From Albibacterium sp963696875 (GTDB lineage Bacteria > Bacteroidota > Bacteroidia > Sphingobacteriales > Sphingobacteriaceae): DNA of 64,000 nt. The notes beneath the pieces are model-generated. The model was not told the origin of the DNA and searched no databases. It was given only the letters and a program-made list of their open reading frames with translations. The stretch is from contig CAVOLQ010000001.1 of NCBI GenBank assembly GCA_963696875.1, positions 186,001-250,000 on the forward strand, read 5' to 3'. Of the stretch, positions 34,008 through 42,715 are shown in pieces. Position numbers and translations under genes: made by a program. How positions within the stretch are numbered: position 1 is the first letter of the stretch; each line of letters opens with the position of its first letter.

Positions 34008-36593
34008 CTAACTTTCTGACACCTTTTTCAATGCATGCGGAACTTGAAGAAGGTAATAACTATGATCATATATCAAATATTTCTTTTGCCAGATGGGATT
34101 GAATTTTTCTTTATACTTTCTTAAGCCTTTGAATTGATCGAATGCTTTTAAGTTTTCATAAACGAATTTGACTGTTTTTTCGGTAATATTTGAGCCCTCA
34201 ATTCCAGATAATTGCGCCAAGCCCATATTTACTTCCTGATATCCTTGTTCTTTCAGATAAAAGAACGTTTTGATTAATAACAAGTCGAGGATGCCGTTTG
34301 GGGCATCAGGTACTTTTCGAATGAGGTCGTAAGAAGCCATTCCTGATTTGTAAGCAGGAATTAGGTTTAAGAAAGCGTAAACCCGTTGCTCTTTATCTTC
34401 AATGGTAATGATAATTTCGTTTTTTAAAATTGATGGATCAAAAATACCCTCTGTGAAAAGGATTTCCTTTTGCCCTAATTCATCCAGCCATTGATTCGAA
34501 ACCTGTCTGAGTTTTTGTAATAGCTCTTCTTGAATAGGTGGTTTATGTATTTCACAAAGAAAATCTTTGCTGGTCAGGTGATTAACGCTATTTCTTATGG
34601 ATTTCATTTTGCTTCCTTCTAGACTGAAGTTATCTAGATTGATAATTGCTTCCTCTCCAATCGGGAAGTTCTTCTTGTTTAATGAAGTATAGATGGGCAA
34701 ACTTTCTAAGGGTACGCGATAATAGATGGATACTAATCCGACTTCTTTGCAATAGGCGTCAAAAGCAAGGATAGCATTTCTCATAGCCTCGTTATCTTTT
34801 GCGACAGGGTCTTCTAAGGCTACTGCAACGTTTCTAGCGGTTTTAAATGAAATGAAAGCTTCTTTATCTGGAGATATAAAAAAGAGTTTATCTGGATATA
34901 TTTTAAAATAGTCCAAAGGTGAACGCCCGAAGCGTTGTACTAATATTTTGACTAATTCCTTTTCCTCTGGGGTATTATATGGTTTTTTGAAATAAGGCGA
35001 TAGCAAACCTATGGCTATAAACAATATATAAGTTCCACCGGCCCAATAAAATGAGTCAATAAAAATCTCTCCAAAATGGGTTTGTGGCATCAGCCCGGAA
35101 TCATTAAATAGAAAGAAGAGGTTGAAAGCATATTTAATTGATTGAAAGAGCTTGAAATCGATTCCAAAATGGTGTTTGTCCATGAAATAAAATCCTAGAA
35201 TACCATAAAGAAGAATTGCGGCAATACCATAAATAATTACTTTAAAGCTGAGTTTTGTGTAAACAGGATTAGATTTTAAAGTATAATGAGACCGGGTATA
35301 ATATAAGCTTAAGAGCGCTAAGACTGAAAAAAATGCTTCTTCATAATCAATTCCTTTACTCATATGGCCCATGACTGAAATCGAAGTCAAAAACATTGCA
35401 GCATACCAAGTTCTTTTCGATCCTTGCATTAGAAAGGCAGCAATAATAATCAGTAACAGGCCACTAATTAATACGAGTGCATTTGAAGCAAGAATGAGGT
35501 CGGCAGGCAGTAGATTCTTGATTGTATGTAAGCGTTGCGGGAGAGCGGGTGTAATGGTGGATATAATATTGACTATTCCAACAGCGAAAATGAAAACCGC
35601 CGGCAGGACACGCAGAATGATATTATCTTTTTTTGAAAAGAAGCTGGCGATACTGATAAACAAGGGAGTCCAGAATTCAAATAAGCGAAATAATAAGGTA
35701 ATGGATGCCGCTGCAGTTAAGGAAAAGCCATATTGATTCAGGATATAGGTCAAAGACACTTCAATAGCTCCCAGTCCTCGTAAAAGAGGAGAAACGATCA
35801 ATAAAATAACCATTACAATATAGCCAATAATTGCTGCAGGAACAGAGGGATTAAAACCTAATGCGAGCATGGCAATATAAAGATGTATCATCCCCAAAAT
35901 ATCAATAAGTACAGATATGACCAATGTATTGACAAGATGCTTTTTCGAAAACCGATTGGCAGAGAGCTCGTCAATAAAGAATAGCCAATGAGGTCTTTTA
36001 TTCTTAATAAGACTATAAAGCCACCCCTTTTTTAATAAAGAATACAGAACGCTGATCAGAATGAATGAAAGAAGTGTTATAAATACAAAGCCGATGATTT
36101 CCGCAGCGTGCAGCATCCCTTTTAATAGAGCATAATAGAGTGCGGGAATGGCTATGATTACAACCGAAAGAACACCAAAAATGCCGAATAGGGTGGAAGC
36201 GAGATAGATTTGGGATTTACTTATTTGCTTGCTTTCAATGTCTTTTGAGAAAAATACCAGCGATGAGAAACCGCCGGCTGGAAGAAAGATGCTGATTAGG
36301 TTTCGTTTTAAAAATAAGGTAATCGCTTTATTAAGTGTTAGCGATAAGTTTAATGCCTTAAAGCTTTGTACATACATTAAACCTTGAAGGAAAATATAAA
36401 TAAGCGTACCCAACCCTCCTAAAAAAACAAAGAACAAGTTTAATTCTCTAAACTTGTTCTTAATATCTATTAATTCGAGGTGTTCATTTTTGACAAAGAA
36501 AATAGCCATCCCAATCATAAACAGGGATAAGATCAACTGCCAAAAGAATTGTTTATGAAATAAAGGAGGTATATGACGCTTTCTGTTATTCAT
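34008..36593 (-). CDS. mprF: MprF-like bifunctional phosphatidylglycerol flippase/aminoacyltransferase
   Basis: 861 residues from the ATG at 36593 (MNNRKRHIPP); an upstream ATG gives eight more. Residues about 15-510 form a 13-14-helix membrane region of the LPG flippase type (LIYIFLQGLMYVQSFKAL, FLPAGGFSSLVFFSKDI, SPLLRGLGAIEVSLTYIL). From about 540 a DUF2156/GNAT-like cytoplasmic synthase follows (KLFFISPDKEAFISFKTAR, VALEDPVAKDNEAMRNAILA, FDQFKGLRKYKEKFNPIWQK). It modifies phosphatidylglycerol with an amino acid from aminoacyl-tRNA and flips it outward, reducing the negative surface charge and raising resistance to cationic peptides. Which amino acid is transferred cannot be read from sequence. 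Next gene on the same strand is rfbB, 53 bp apart. Confidence 0.9.
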   Translation of the reverse strand: MNNRKRHIPPLFHKQFFWQLILSLFMIGMAIFFVKNEHLELIDIKNKFRELNLFFVFLGGLGTLIYIFLQGLMYVQSFKALNLSLTLNKAITLFLKRNLISIFLPAGGFSSLVFFSKDIESKQISKSQIYLASTLFGIFGVLSVVIIAIPALYYALLKGMLHAAEIIGFVFITLLSFILISVLYSLLKKGWLYSLIKNKRPHWLFFIDELSANRFSKKHLVNTLVISVLIDILGMIHLYIAMLALGFNPSVPAAIIGYIVMVILLIVSPLLRGLGAIEVSLTYILNQYGFSLTAAASITLLFRLFEFWTPLFISIASFFSKKDNIILRVLPAVFIFAVGIVNIISTITPALPQRLHTIKNLLPADLILASNALVLISGLLLIIIAAFLMQGSKRTWYAAMFLTSISVMGHMSKGIDYEEAFFSVLALLSLYYTRSHYTLKSNPVYTKLSFKVIIYGIAAILLYGILGFYFMDKHHFGIDFKLFQSIKYAFNLFFLFNDSGLMPQTHFGEIFIDSFYWAGGTYILFIAIGLLSPYFKKPYNTPEEKELVKILVQRFGRSPLDYFKIYPDKLFFISPDKEAFISFKTARNVAVALEDPVAKDNEAMRNAILAFDAYCKEVGLVSIYYRVPLESLPIYTSLNKKNFPIGEEAIINLDNFSLEGSKMKSIRNSVNHLTSKDFLCEIHKPPIQEELLQKLRQVSNQWLDELGQKEILFTEGIFDPSILKNEIIITIEDKEQRVYAFLNLIPAYKSGMASYDLIRKVPDAPNGILDLLLIKTFFYLKEQGYQEVNMGLAQLSGIEGSNITEKTVKFVYENLKAFDQFKGLRKYKEKFNPIWQKKYLIYDHSYYLLQVPHALKKVSES

Positions 36594-36646
36594 TGAATAG
36601 AATAAACAACAAAGCAATCAGCCTTTATGTTTCTTAAACAAGCATT

Positions 36647-37696
36647 CTATTGATTATACTGCTCTTTGTAATAATCAAGGTAGTTTCCGCTGGTTACGTT
36701 ATCTAGCCAAGCTTCATTTTCCAAAAACCAGTCGACCGTTTTTTCAAGGCCTTCTTCAAATTGTAAACTAGGTTTCCATCCTAATTCTTTTTGTAGTTTG
36801 GAAGAATCGATTGCATAACGTAAATCATGGCCAGCACGGTCGGTAACATAGGTAATTAATTTTGCAGATTCACCTGCCTCCCTACCTAGTTTTTTATCCA
36901 TGATTTTGCAAAGCAAATTGATCAGGTTTATGTTTGTCCATTCATTGTGACCCCCAATATTATAGGTTTTTCCCGATTCCGCTTTATGATAAATCAGGTC
37001 TATCGCACGTGCATGATCTTCTACCCATAACCAGTCCCTTACATTTTCACCTTTGCCATAAATGGGAATAGGACGATTATGTTTAATGTTATTGAGGGCT
37101 AAAGGGATCAGTTTTTCAGGAAAATGGTGCGAGCCGTAGTTGTTTGAACAATTGGAAATTACGGTGTCCATTCCATAGGTGTCTTTATAAGCACGAACGA
37201 AATGATCAGAGCTAGCCTTTGATGCGGAATAAGGGGAATGCGGATCGTAACTGGTTTCTTCGGTAAATAATCCTGTTTCACCGAGTTCACCATATACTTC
37301 ATCTGTAGAAACATGGTAAAAACGATGATTATCATAATTTCCTGCCCAATGCTTCTTACCAGCGTTAAGGAGATTTACCGTGCCTATAACGTTTGTCATC
37401 ACGAATTCTAGCGGGTGACTTATCGATCGGTCAACATGTGATTCGGCAGCAAGGTGAATAACCCCATTTGGATTTTCTTGTTCAAATAACGTGTCGATAA
37501 ACTCGGCATCTGTAATATCACCTTTTATGAAACGATAATTGGGTTTATCTTGTATATCAACCAAGTTTTCAAGATTGCCGGCATAGGTTAATTTATCAAG
37601 ATTGATAATTTGATAATCTGGATAGGTGTTTACCAATCGTCTAACGACATGTGATCCAATAAATCCGGCCCCACCGGTAACAATAATCTTCTTCAT
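36647..37696 (-). CDS. rfbB: dTDP-glucose 4,6-dehydratase
   Basis: 349 residues, the usual length. Rossmann motif GGAGFIGSHVVRRLV at the N-terminus; STDEVYGELG; the catalytic YSASKASSDH; GKGENVRDWLWVEDHARAI. It converts dTDP-glucose to dTDP-4-keto-6-deoxyglucose, the entry to dTDP-rhamnose and related sugars. rfbA, rfbC and rfbD are not in the window. The upstream unknown gene ends 3 bp before its start, so they are likely co-transcribed. Confidence 0.96.
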   Translation of the reverse strand: MKKIIVTGGAGFIGSHVVRRLVNTYPDYQIINLDKLTYAGNLENLVDIQDKPNYRFIKGDITDAEFIDTLFEQENPNGVIHLAAESHVDRSISHPLEFVMTNVIGTVNLLNAGKKHWAGNYDNHRFYHVSTDEVYGELGETGLFTEETSYDPHSPYSASKASSDHFVRAYKDTYGMDTVISNCSNNYGSHHFPEKLIPLALNNIKHNRPIPIYGKGENVRDWLWVEDHARAIDLIYHKAESGKTYNIGGHNEWTNINLINLLCKIMDKKLGREAGESAKLITYVTDRAGHDLRYAIDSSKLQKELGWKPSLQFEEGLEKTVDWFLENEAWLDNVTSGNYLDYYKEQYNQ

Positions 37697-37699
37697 ATT

Positions 37700-38275
37700 T
37701 TATACTTCTTGCGGAATCGCTAACTCCAATAAATAATTTTTTAAAACGGATGAATAAGCAAACGCTAATACTTCATTTAGCGTTTCACTATAATCGTACT
37801 GGATGTCTTCATGCAACTTATCGTATGTATTGAAAACGTTCTTAATTCTACCGATAATATAGGTTAAAAGTTTTTCATTGGCATGGTTTGCATATTCAAA
37901 GAATTTTCCTGCATACTGAAAAGTTTGAGAAAGAATATGCAAACGCAGGTCAATTTCGCCAGTTTTATCTTTTGTGATGAGGAAGTGTTGGTTGACAATA
38001 CCGCTCATCCCTCTTAAATCCAATAATAAATCCCTTGGATTATAGTATTTATGCGCCTCTAATTGCTTTTTAATCCTATCAATTTCTAAATTGACAAGCT
38101 TGAGCGTCCGATCCCGTCTTTCTTCTAAGTCGATCTGATCTTCTAGTAATTGAAAATGCAATTGCTGTATTAAAGTTCTATCTTTTCTGATTAGGCGTAA
38201 AAGGATTTTATCCTTCTCCTTTTCAGGAAGTTGCAAAACAGCAGTTTTTAATTCCGGACTTATTTTACTGAACAT
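37700..38275 (-). CDS. Conserved-type unknown helical protein in nucleotide-sugar cluster
   Basis: 191 residues, largely alpha-helical and charged: MFSKISPELKTAVLQLPEKEKDKILLRLIRKD..., a coiled-coil-prone segment LEERRDRTLKLVNLEIDRIKKQLEAH (about residues 50-76), then LLLDLRGMSGIVNQHFLITK and a helical tail. No signal, membrane segment or catalytic motif. I do not recognise the family. It lies 3 bp from rfbB and downstream of galE. The tight spacing to rfbB implies shared transcription, not shared function. Confidence 0.75.
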   Translation of the reverse strand: MFSKISPELKTAVLQLPEKEKDKILLRLIRKDRTLIQQLHFQLLEDQIDLEERRDRTLKLVNLEIDRIKKQLEAHKYYNPRDLLLDLRGMSGIVNQHFLITKDKTGEIDLRLHILSQTFQYAGKFFEYANHANEKLLTYIIGRIKNVFNTYDKLHEDIQYDYSETLNEVLAFAYSSVLKNYLLELAIPQEV

Positions 38276-38359
38276 TATTTTTCACAATTGTTTTGTTTTA
38301 GCGGTGTTCAAGAGATCGCTTCACTAAGTTCATTTCGGTTTATTAATAAATTGTTTGCT

Positions 38360-38420
38360 TTCATTAGCATTAATGAGCTCGCTACGCTCGGTTGTGAGAT
38401 TCTCGAACTCATGATGGTTC
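38360..38420. repeat. Dispersed intergenic palindrome, copy B
   Basis: ATGAGCTCG (38373-38381) pairs with CGAACTCAT (38404-38412) with one mismatch; the centre carries GGTTGTGAG as in copy A at 29741. It lies between galE and the unknown gene, both on the minus strand. Confidence 0.6.
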
Positions 38421-38424
38421 TTTC

Positions 38425-39456
38425 TTAGGAAAAAGGGTTCTCTTCTTTTAAATATTTTTCCCAAGCCCAGGCAGTGCGCATCATTTCATCGATCTTTAAG
38501 TTTGCTTTCCAACCTAGTTCTTGCGCCGATTTCGTAACGTCACCCCAAACTTTCTCTATGTCTCCAGCACGACGCGGTCCGATTTCAAAGTTTAATTTCT
38601 CACCTGTAGATTCTTCAAAAGCCTTGATCACTTCCAAAACGGAATAGCCGTTGCCAGTTCCAATATTGAAAACATCGTAGTTTGTAGGGCTCACTTTTGT
38701 TTCCAGTCGTTTTATTGCCGCAACGTGTGCTTTCGCTAAATCAACCACATGTATATAATCGCGAATGGCAGATCCATCGGGGGTATCGTAGTTATCTCCG
38801 AATACCGTTATCTTTTCCCGTTTACCAATAGCTGTTTGCGTAATAAAAGGAACTAAGTTCTGTGGGATTCCTAAAGGTAATTCACCTATTAAAGCTGATT
38901 TATGCGCACCTACCGGATTAAAATAACGCAGCGAAATGATATTAAAGTTGGAATGGCTTTTAGCCGTTTCACTTAAGATTTCTTCTGCAATTTGTTTGGT
39001 ATTCCCATATGGGGATTCGGCTTTTTTAACCTCAGCAGATTCTGTTACCGGATTTTGATCGGGTTGACCGTAAACAGTGCAACTTGAAGAAAATACAAAG
39101 TCTATGTTTTTGTTAAGGTATGCATTCAACAGATTTATCAAAGAGAAAAAGTTGTTGTGGTAATATTTTAAGGGCTTTTCAACCGATTCTCCAACAGCTT
39201 TATACGCAGCGAAATGAATCACTCCTTGAATGTCTGGGTGCGCTTCAACAAATTCTTTTACTTTCGTTTCATCGCAAAGATCAAAATTATAATATGCCGG
39301 TTGATGTCCCGTTATTTTTTCTATTTGTTTTAAAACGCCGATATTGGAGTTAGAAAGATTGTCAATAATAACAGGTGTATAGCCTGCTTCGAAAAGTTCA
39401 ACTACGGTATGAGAGCCGATATATCCAGTGCCACCTGTAACTAGGATTTTCTTCAT
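38425..39456 (-). CDS. galE: UDP-glucose 4-epimerase
   Basis: 343 residues. GGTGYIGSHTVVELFEAGY at the NAD site, VDNLSNSN-type loop (IIDNLSNSNIG), FSSSCTVYGQP and the catalytic YGNTK (residues about 151-155), then NPVGAHKSALIGE. It interconverts UDP-glucose and UDP-galactose. It lies 5 bp after the SDR decarboxylase, so these two form one transcript. The nearby rfbB, UDP-glucuronate decarboxylase and Kdo transferase support a lipopolysaccharide or surface-glycan role. Confidence 0.97.
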   Translation of the reverse strand: MKKILVTGGTGYIGSHTVVELFEAGYTPVIIDNLSNSNIGVLKQIEKITGHQPAYYNFDLCDETKVKEFVEAHPDIQGVIHFAAYKAVGESVEKPLKYYHNNFFSLINLLNAYLNKNIDFVFSSSCTVYGQPDQNPVTESAEVKKAESPYGNTKQIAEEILSETAKSHSNFNIISLRYFNPVGAHKSALIGELPLGIPQNLVPFITQTAIGKREKITVFGDNYDTPDGSAIRDYIHVVDLAKAHVAAIKRLETKVSPTNYDVFNIGTGNGYSVLEVIKAFEESTGEKLNFEIGPRRAGDIEKVWGDVTKSAQELGWKANLKIDEMMRTAWAWEKYLKEENPFS

Positions 39457-39461
39457 GAATG

Positions 39462-40445
39462 TTATTTATTATTATAATACGTAAAGTCTTTATGTAAAAT
39501 TTCTTTTTCTGGTAGTGATTTGAAGTATTCGTATGTGATTTTTAACCCATCCGCTCGATTGATTTTCGGCTCCCAATCCAAAATGGCTTTGGCTTTGGTA
39601 ATATCTGGTTGTCTTTGTTTTGGATCGTCAACAGGTAGATCTTTATATACTACTTTTTGAGTAGTTTGTGTTAATTTGATAATCTCTTCCGCAAAGTCCT
39701 TGATTGTTATTTCATCTGGATTTCCGATATTCATGGGTTGCGTATAATCACTAAATAATAGGCGGAAAATCCCTTCTACTAAATCATCTACGTAACAAAA
39801 TGACCGAGTTTGTGAGCCGTCTCCAAAAATAGTGAGGTCTTCCCCACGAAGGGCCTGTCCAATAAAAGCAGGTAGAACGCGGCCATCGTTTAGGCGCATC
39901 CTTGGGCCGTAGGTATTGAAGATTCGTACAATTCGCGTCTCCAGGCCATGGAACGTATGATAGGCCATGGTGATAGCCTCCTGAAAGCGCTTTGCTTCAT
40001 CATACACGCCTCGTGGCCCAACAGGATTTACATTTCCCCAATATTCTTCTGGTTGCGGACTTACCGTAGGGTCTCCATAGACTTCGGAAGTAGAGGCCAC
40101 TAAGATTCTTGCATTTTTTGCTCTTGCTAAACCCAAAAGGTTGTGGGTTCCCAATGATCCTACTTTTAAGGTCTGAATAGGAATTTTAAGGTAATCAATT
40201 GGACTGGCTGGCGAGGCAAAATGTAAAATATAGTCTAACTTACCTGGAACATGTACATAGGTAGAAACGTCGTGGTTGTAGAATTCAAAATTTTCCAACT
40301 TGAAAAGAGCTTCAATATTTCGAATGTCTCCAGTGATCAGATTGTCCATTGCGATAACATGGAAATCATCTTTGATAAAGCGGTCACATAGATGAGAGCC
40401 TAAAAAGCCCGCCGCCCCGGTGATAAGAACTCGTTTTCTTCCCAT
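39462..40445 (-). CDS. UDP-glucuronate decarboxylase (UDP-xylose synthase) SDR
   Basis: 327 residues from the ATG at 40445 (MGRKRVLITGAAGFLGSHLCDRF); the frame is open further but the 34 additional residues are not SDR-like. Catalytic set: ASTSEVYGDP, YDEAKRFQEA and the characteristic RIFNTYGPRMRLNDGRVLPAF. It oxidises and decarboxylates UDP-glucuronate to UDP-xylose. Same strand as galE, 5 bp before it. Confidence 0.93.
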   Translation of the reverse strand: MGRKRVLITGAAGFLGSHLCDRFIKDDFHVIAMDNLITGDIRNIEALFKLENFEFYNHDVSTYVHVPGKLDYILHFASPASPIDYLKIPIQTLKVGSLGTHNLLGLARAKNARILVASTSEVYGDPTVSPQPEEYWGNVNPVGPRGVYDEAKRFQEAITMAYHTFHGLETRIVRIFNTYGPRMRLNDGRVLPAFIGQALRGEDLTIFGDGSQTRSFCYVDDLVEGIFRLLFSDYTQPMNIGNPDEITIKDFAEEIIKLTQTTQKVVYKDLPVDDPKQRQPDITKAKAILDWEPKINRADGLKITYEYFKSLPEKEILHKDFTYYNNK

Positions 40446-40545
40446 GGTTTTTGATAATATGATTACCTTTGGACGAAGATAAAGATTTTGACTTGAAAAG
40501 TTGAGGTCTTTTCCCAAAAATATCATAAACACATAATACGAATTC

Positions 40546-41802
40546 ATGGTCTTCCTTTATCGGTTTGGTTTATTCTTTTATGGCATTCTAATACGTTTTG
40601 TAGCATTATTTAATGAGAAGGCAAAAAAATGGGTAAATGGACGAAATGGGATTTTTGATAGAATTGCAAAAGACGTTGACTCAAATCAAAAACATACGTG
40701 GTTTCATTTCCCTTCTTTGGGAGAGTTTGAGCAAGGGAGAACAGCATTAGAACGGTATAAGGAGGAGTGGCCAAATACTAAAATTGTGATTACTTTTTAT
40801 TCTCCTTCTGGCTTTGAAGTGCGTAAAAACTATCCTTTGGCAGATCATGTTTTTTACTTGCCAAGTGATTCACGCAAACATGCCAAGCAATTTATCGATT
40901 TAATAAATCCTGAAAAAGTGTTTTTTATTAAATATGATTATTGGTTTTATTACTTTAGGGAATTGAATCGTCGGAAGATTCCCCTTTATTTGGTTTCTGC
41001 TATTTTTAGGCCTAATCAGATTTTTTTTAAACGCTACGGTGGTTTTTTTAGAGAAACTTTGGGATTTGTGACTCAGTTCTTTGTGCAAAATCAAGAAAGT
41101 GTCGACTTGTTAAAAACCATCGGTCTCACCAATGCCTCTATTACCGGAGATACCCGCTTCGATCGGGTAATGAAAATTGTAGAGGAAGCTAAAGACTTGC
41201 CTCTTATTGCTGAATTCGTAGGGGTAAAGGATGTATTGGTTGCGGGAAGTACTTGGCCACCGGACGTAAAAGTACTGAGTGCTTTCCATAAAGCTCATCG
41301 TAGATGGAGAATAATTATCGCTCCTCATGATATTAATTCCCAATCCATAAAAAATACTTTAGATGAGTTTCCAGATGCGCTTCTCTATTCTCAACTAAAA
41401 ACTGGAGAACCGATACCGGAAGTTGCTGGAAAAAAACCTACAGTTTTAATTATAGACAATGTCGGAATGCTTTCTTCTTTGTATCGTTATGGCGACGTAA
41501 CGTATATTGGTGGAGGATTTGGAAAAGGAATTCATAATACATTGGAAGCTGCAGCCTACGGGAGGCCGGTGATTTTTGGACCTCGTTATGAAAAATTCCA
41601 AGAAGCGAAGGATTTGATAAAGGCGGTGGCCGCTTTTTCAATCAAGGATGAAAAGGACTTGATTTGGGTAATGGAACAGCTAATGGACGAAGATTTTAGG
41701 ATAAATGTAAATGGGGCTGCAAAAGAATATGTCTACTTCCAAGCTGGGGCGACCGAGCGTATTATTGCTTATTTGAAGCTTATACGTTGTGGTAAATCCT
41801 GA
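40546..41802 (+). CDS. waaA: 3-deoxy-D-manno-octulosonic acid (Kdo) transferase
   Basis: 418 residues. An N-terminal membrane anchor (MVFLYRFGLFFYGILIRFVALFN), then the GT30 sequence pattern: FHFPSLGEFEQGRTALE, TFYSPSGFEVRKNY, VYLPSDS-type (HVFYLPSDSRKHAK), and the C-terminal ADP/CMP-sugar domain with GGGFGKGIHNTLEAAAYGRPV. It adds Kdo to lipid A precursor at the inner leaflet. It is transcribed divergently from the nucleotide-sugar genes, 100 bp apart. Confidence 0.95.
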   Translation: MVFLYRFGLFFYGILIRFVALFNEKAKKWVNGRNGIFDRIAKDVDSNQKHTWFHFPSLGEFEQGRTALERYKEEWPNTKIVITFYSPSGFEVRKNYPLADHVFYLPSDSRKHAKQFIDLINPEKVFFIKYDYWFYYFRELNRRKIPLYLVSAIFRPNQIFFKRYGGFFRETLGFVTQFFVQNQESVDLLKTIGLTNASITGDTRFDRVMKIVEEAKDLPLIAEFVGVKDVLVAGSTWPPDVKVLSAFHKAHRRWRIIIAPHDINSQSIKNTLDEFPDALLYSQLKTGEPIPEVAGKKPTVLIIDNVGMLSSLYRYGDVTYIGGGFGKGIHNTLEAAAYGRPVIFGPRYEKFQEAKDLIKAVAAFSIKDEKDLIWVMEQLMDEDFRINVNGAAKEYVYFQAGATERIIAYLKLIRCGKS

Positions 41803-42014
41803 AGGGTTCTATATCTAAACTATTTGTTAACACTCTCCAGTTGGGTGTTTGAATAGTCGATGGGATGTAACTGCATGTTGACTCCGTATAAAACGTCAAA
41901 TATACGCCGTCAGTACGGGAGCACTACGCCAGCACTACGCCTTCACCCAAGCAGGGATCTGAACATGGACTAAAGAGACACTAAGGGTTTTTGCGAGCTT
42001 TGATAAGCACAGGT
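41803..42014. other. Gene-free stretch between convergent genes
   Basis: 212 bases between the Kdo transferase and the SDR-like gene. A weak hairpin AACAC/GTGTT at about 41829-41850 and a CACTACGCC repeat (41920-41945) are seen; no gene. Confidence 0.4.
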
Positions 42015-42710
42015 TTATATTTTTCTCTGATTTTTTTTGAAGAATGTTTTTGGGACGAGAAACTTTAATCGCAACAGCTTTTTGTATTCATTATTAATGG
42101 TTATTTCTTCAGGAAATTTGCCCATCGTTTTTAAAAATTTGGCAATTGAATTTTTAGTCGCCCCTAGCTCTCCTAAGACCATGGTAATGTGTATCGGCAG
42201 AGTTTGCTCTGCTCTTAGAGAATCAAAATAACCATAAAGGGCATGTCTGGATGCTGAAAAAGCAGTTTGATTCGGCATTCCAACTTTCCCTTCTATTGGG
42301 TTAAAGACTAGGATATGACCACTATTCTGTCTTCGCATAATGGGTAAAACGGCTTTCGTTAAAGCGATAGTTGACCAGAAATTGATATCCATTATTTTCT
42401 TTGCATCCTCAAATGAAGTCTCTACGTCAGATTTGTTTAATTTGGTTTTTGAGCACATAACCAAGGTGTCGATTCTGCCGAAAATACGAAGTGCTTCTTT
42501 TGTGCGATCGAGCATTTCTTCAGGTTTACTCCTATCTACCAATACGATATGGATATTCATTGGATTGCCTTTGCATTTTGCTTTTACAGCATATAATTCG
42601 TCTCGGCTCTCAGCAGAGAGGATAATTTTGTCGCCATTAGTGCTGTAATGCTGAGCAAGAAGTATTGCCGATGGCGAAGTAGCGCCGTTGATCCAAATGA
42701 TTTTTGACAT
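42015..42710 (-). CDS. SDR-fold protein with degenerate active site
   Basis: 231 residues of classical short-chain-dehydrogenase fold, but all diagnostic motifs are changed. The glycine-rich cofactor loop reads NGATSPSA, not TGxxxGIG; the NNAG motif is MCSK; the catalytic triad positions read Pro138, Phe151 and Arg155 (in FSASRHALYG), not Ser, Tyr, Lys. Asn of the MDINFWS strand is kept. I conclude that it has lost dehydrogenase activity, probably a binding or scaffold protein. The start is ATG at 42710, 5 bp after the hemW stop codon, so it is translated with hemW. It might still bind a nucleotide. Confidence 0.85.
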   Translation of the reverse strand: MSKIIWINGATSPSAILLAQHYSTNGDKIILSAESRDELYAVKAKCKGNPMNIHIVLVDRSKPEEMLDRTKEALRIFGRIDTLVMCSKTKLNKSDVETSFEDAKKIMDINFWSTIALTKAVLPIMRRQNSGHILVFNPIEGKVGMPNQTAFSASRHALYGYFDSLRAEQTLPIHITMVLGELGATKNSIAKFLKTMGKFPEEITINNEYKKLLRLKFLVPKTFFKKNQRKI

Positions 42711-42715
42711 GTTGT

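Noticed and set aside
42015..42710. Ordinary SDR oxidoreductase annotation
   Set aside because: Rejected as an active enzyme because the cofactor loop and all three catalytic positions are substituted; listed as a degenerate SDR-fold protein.
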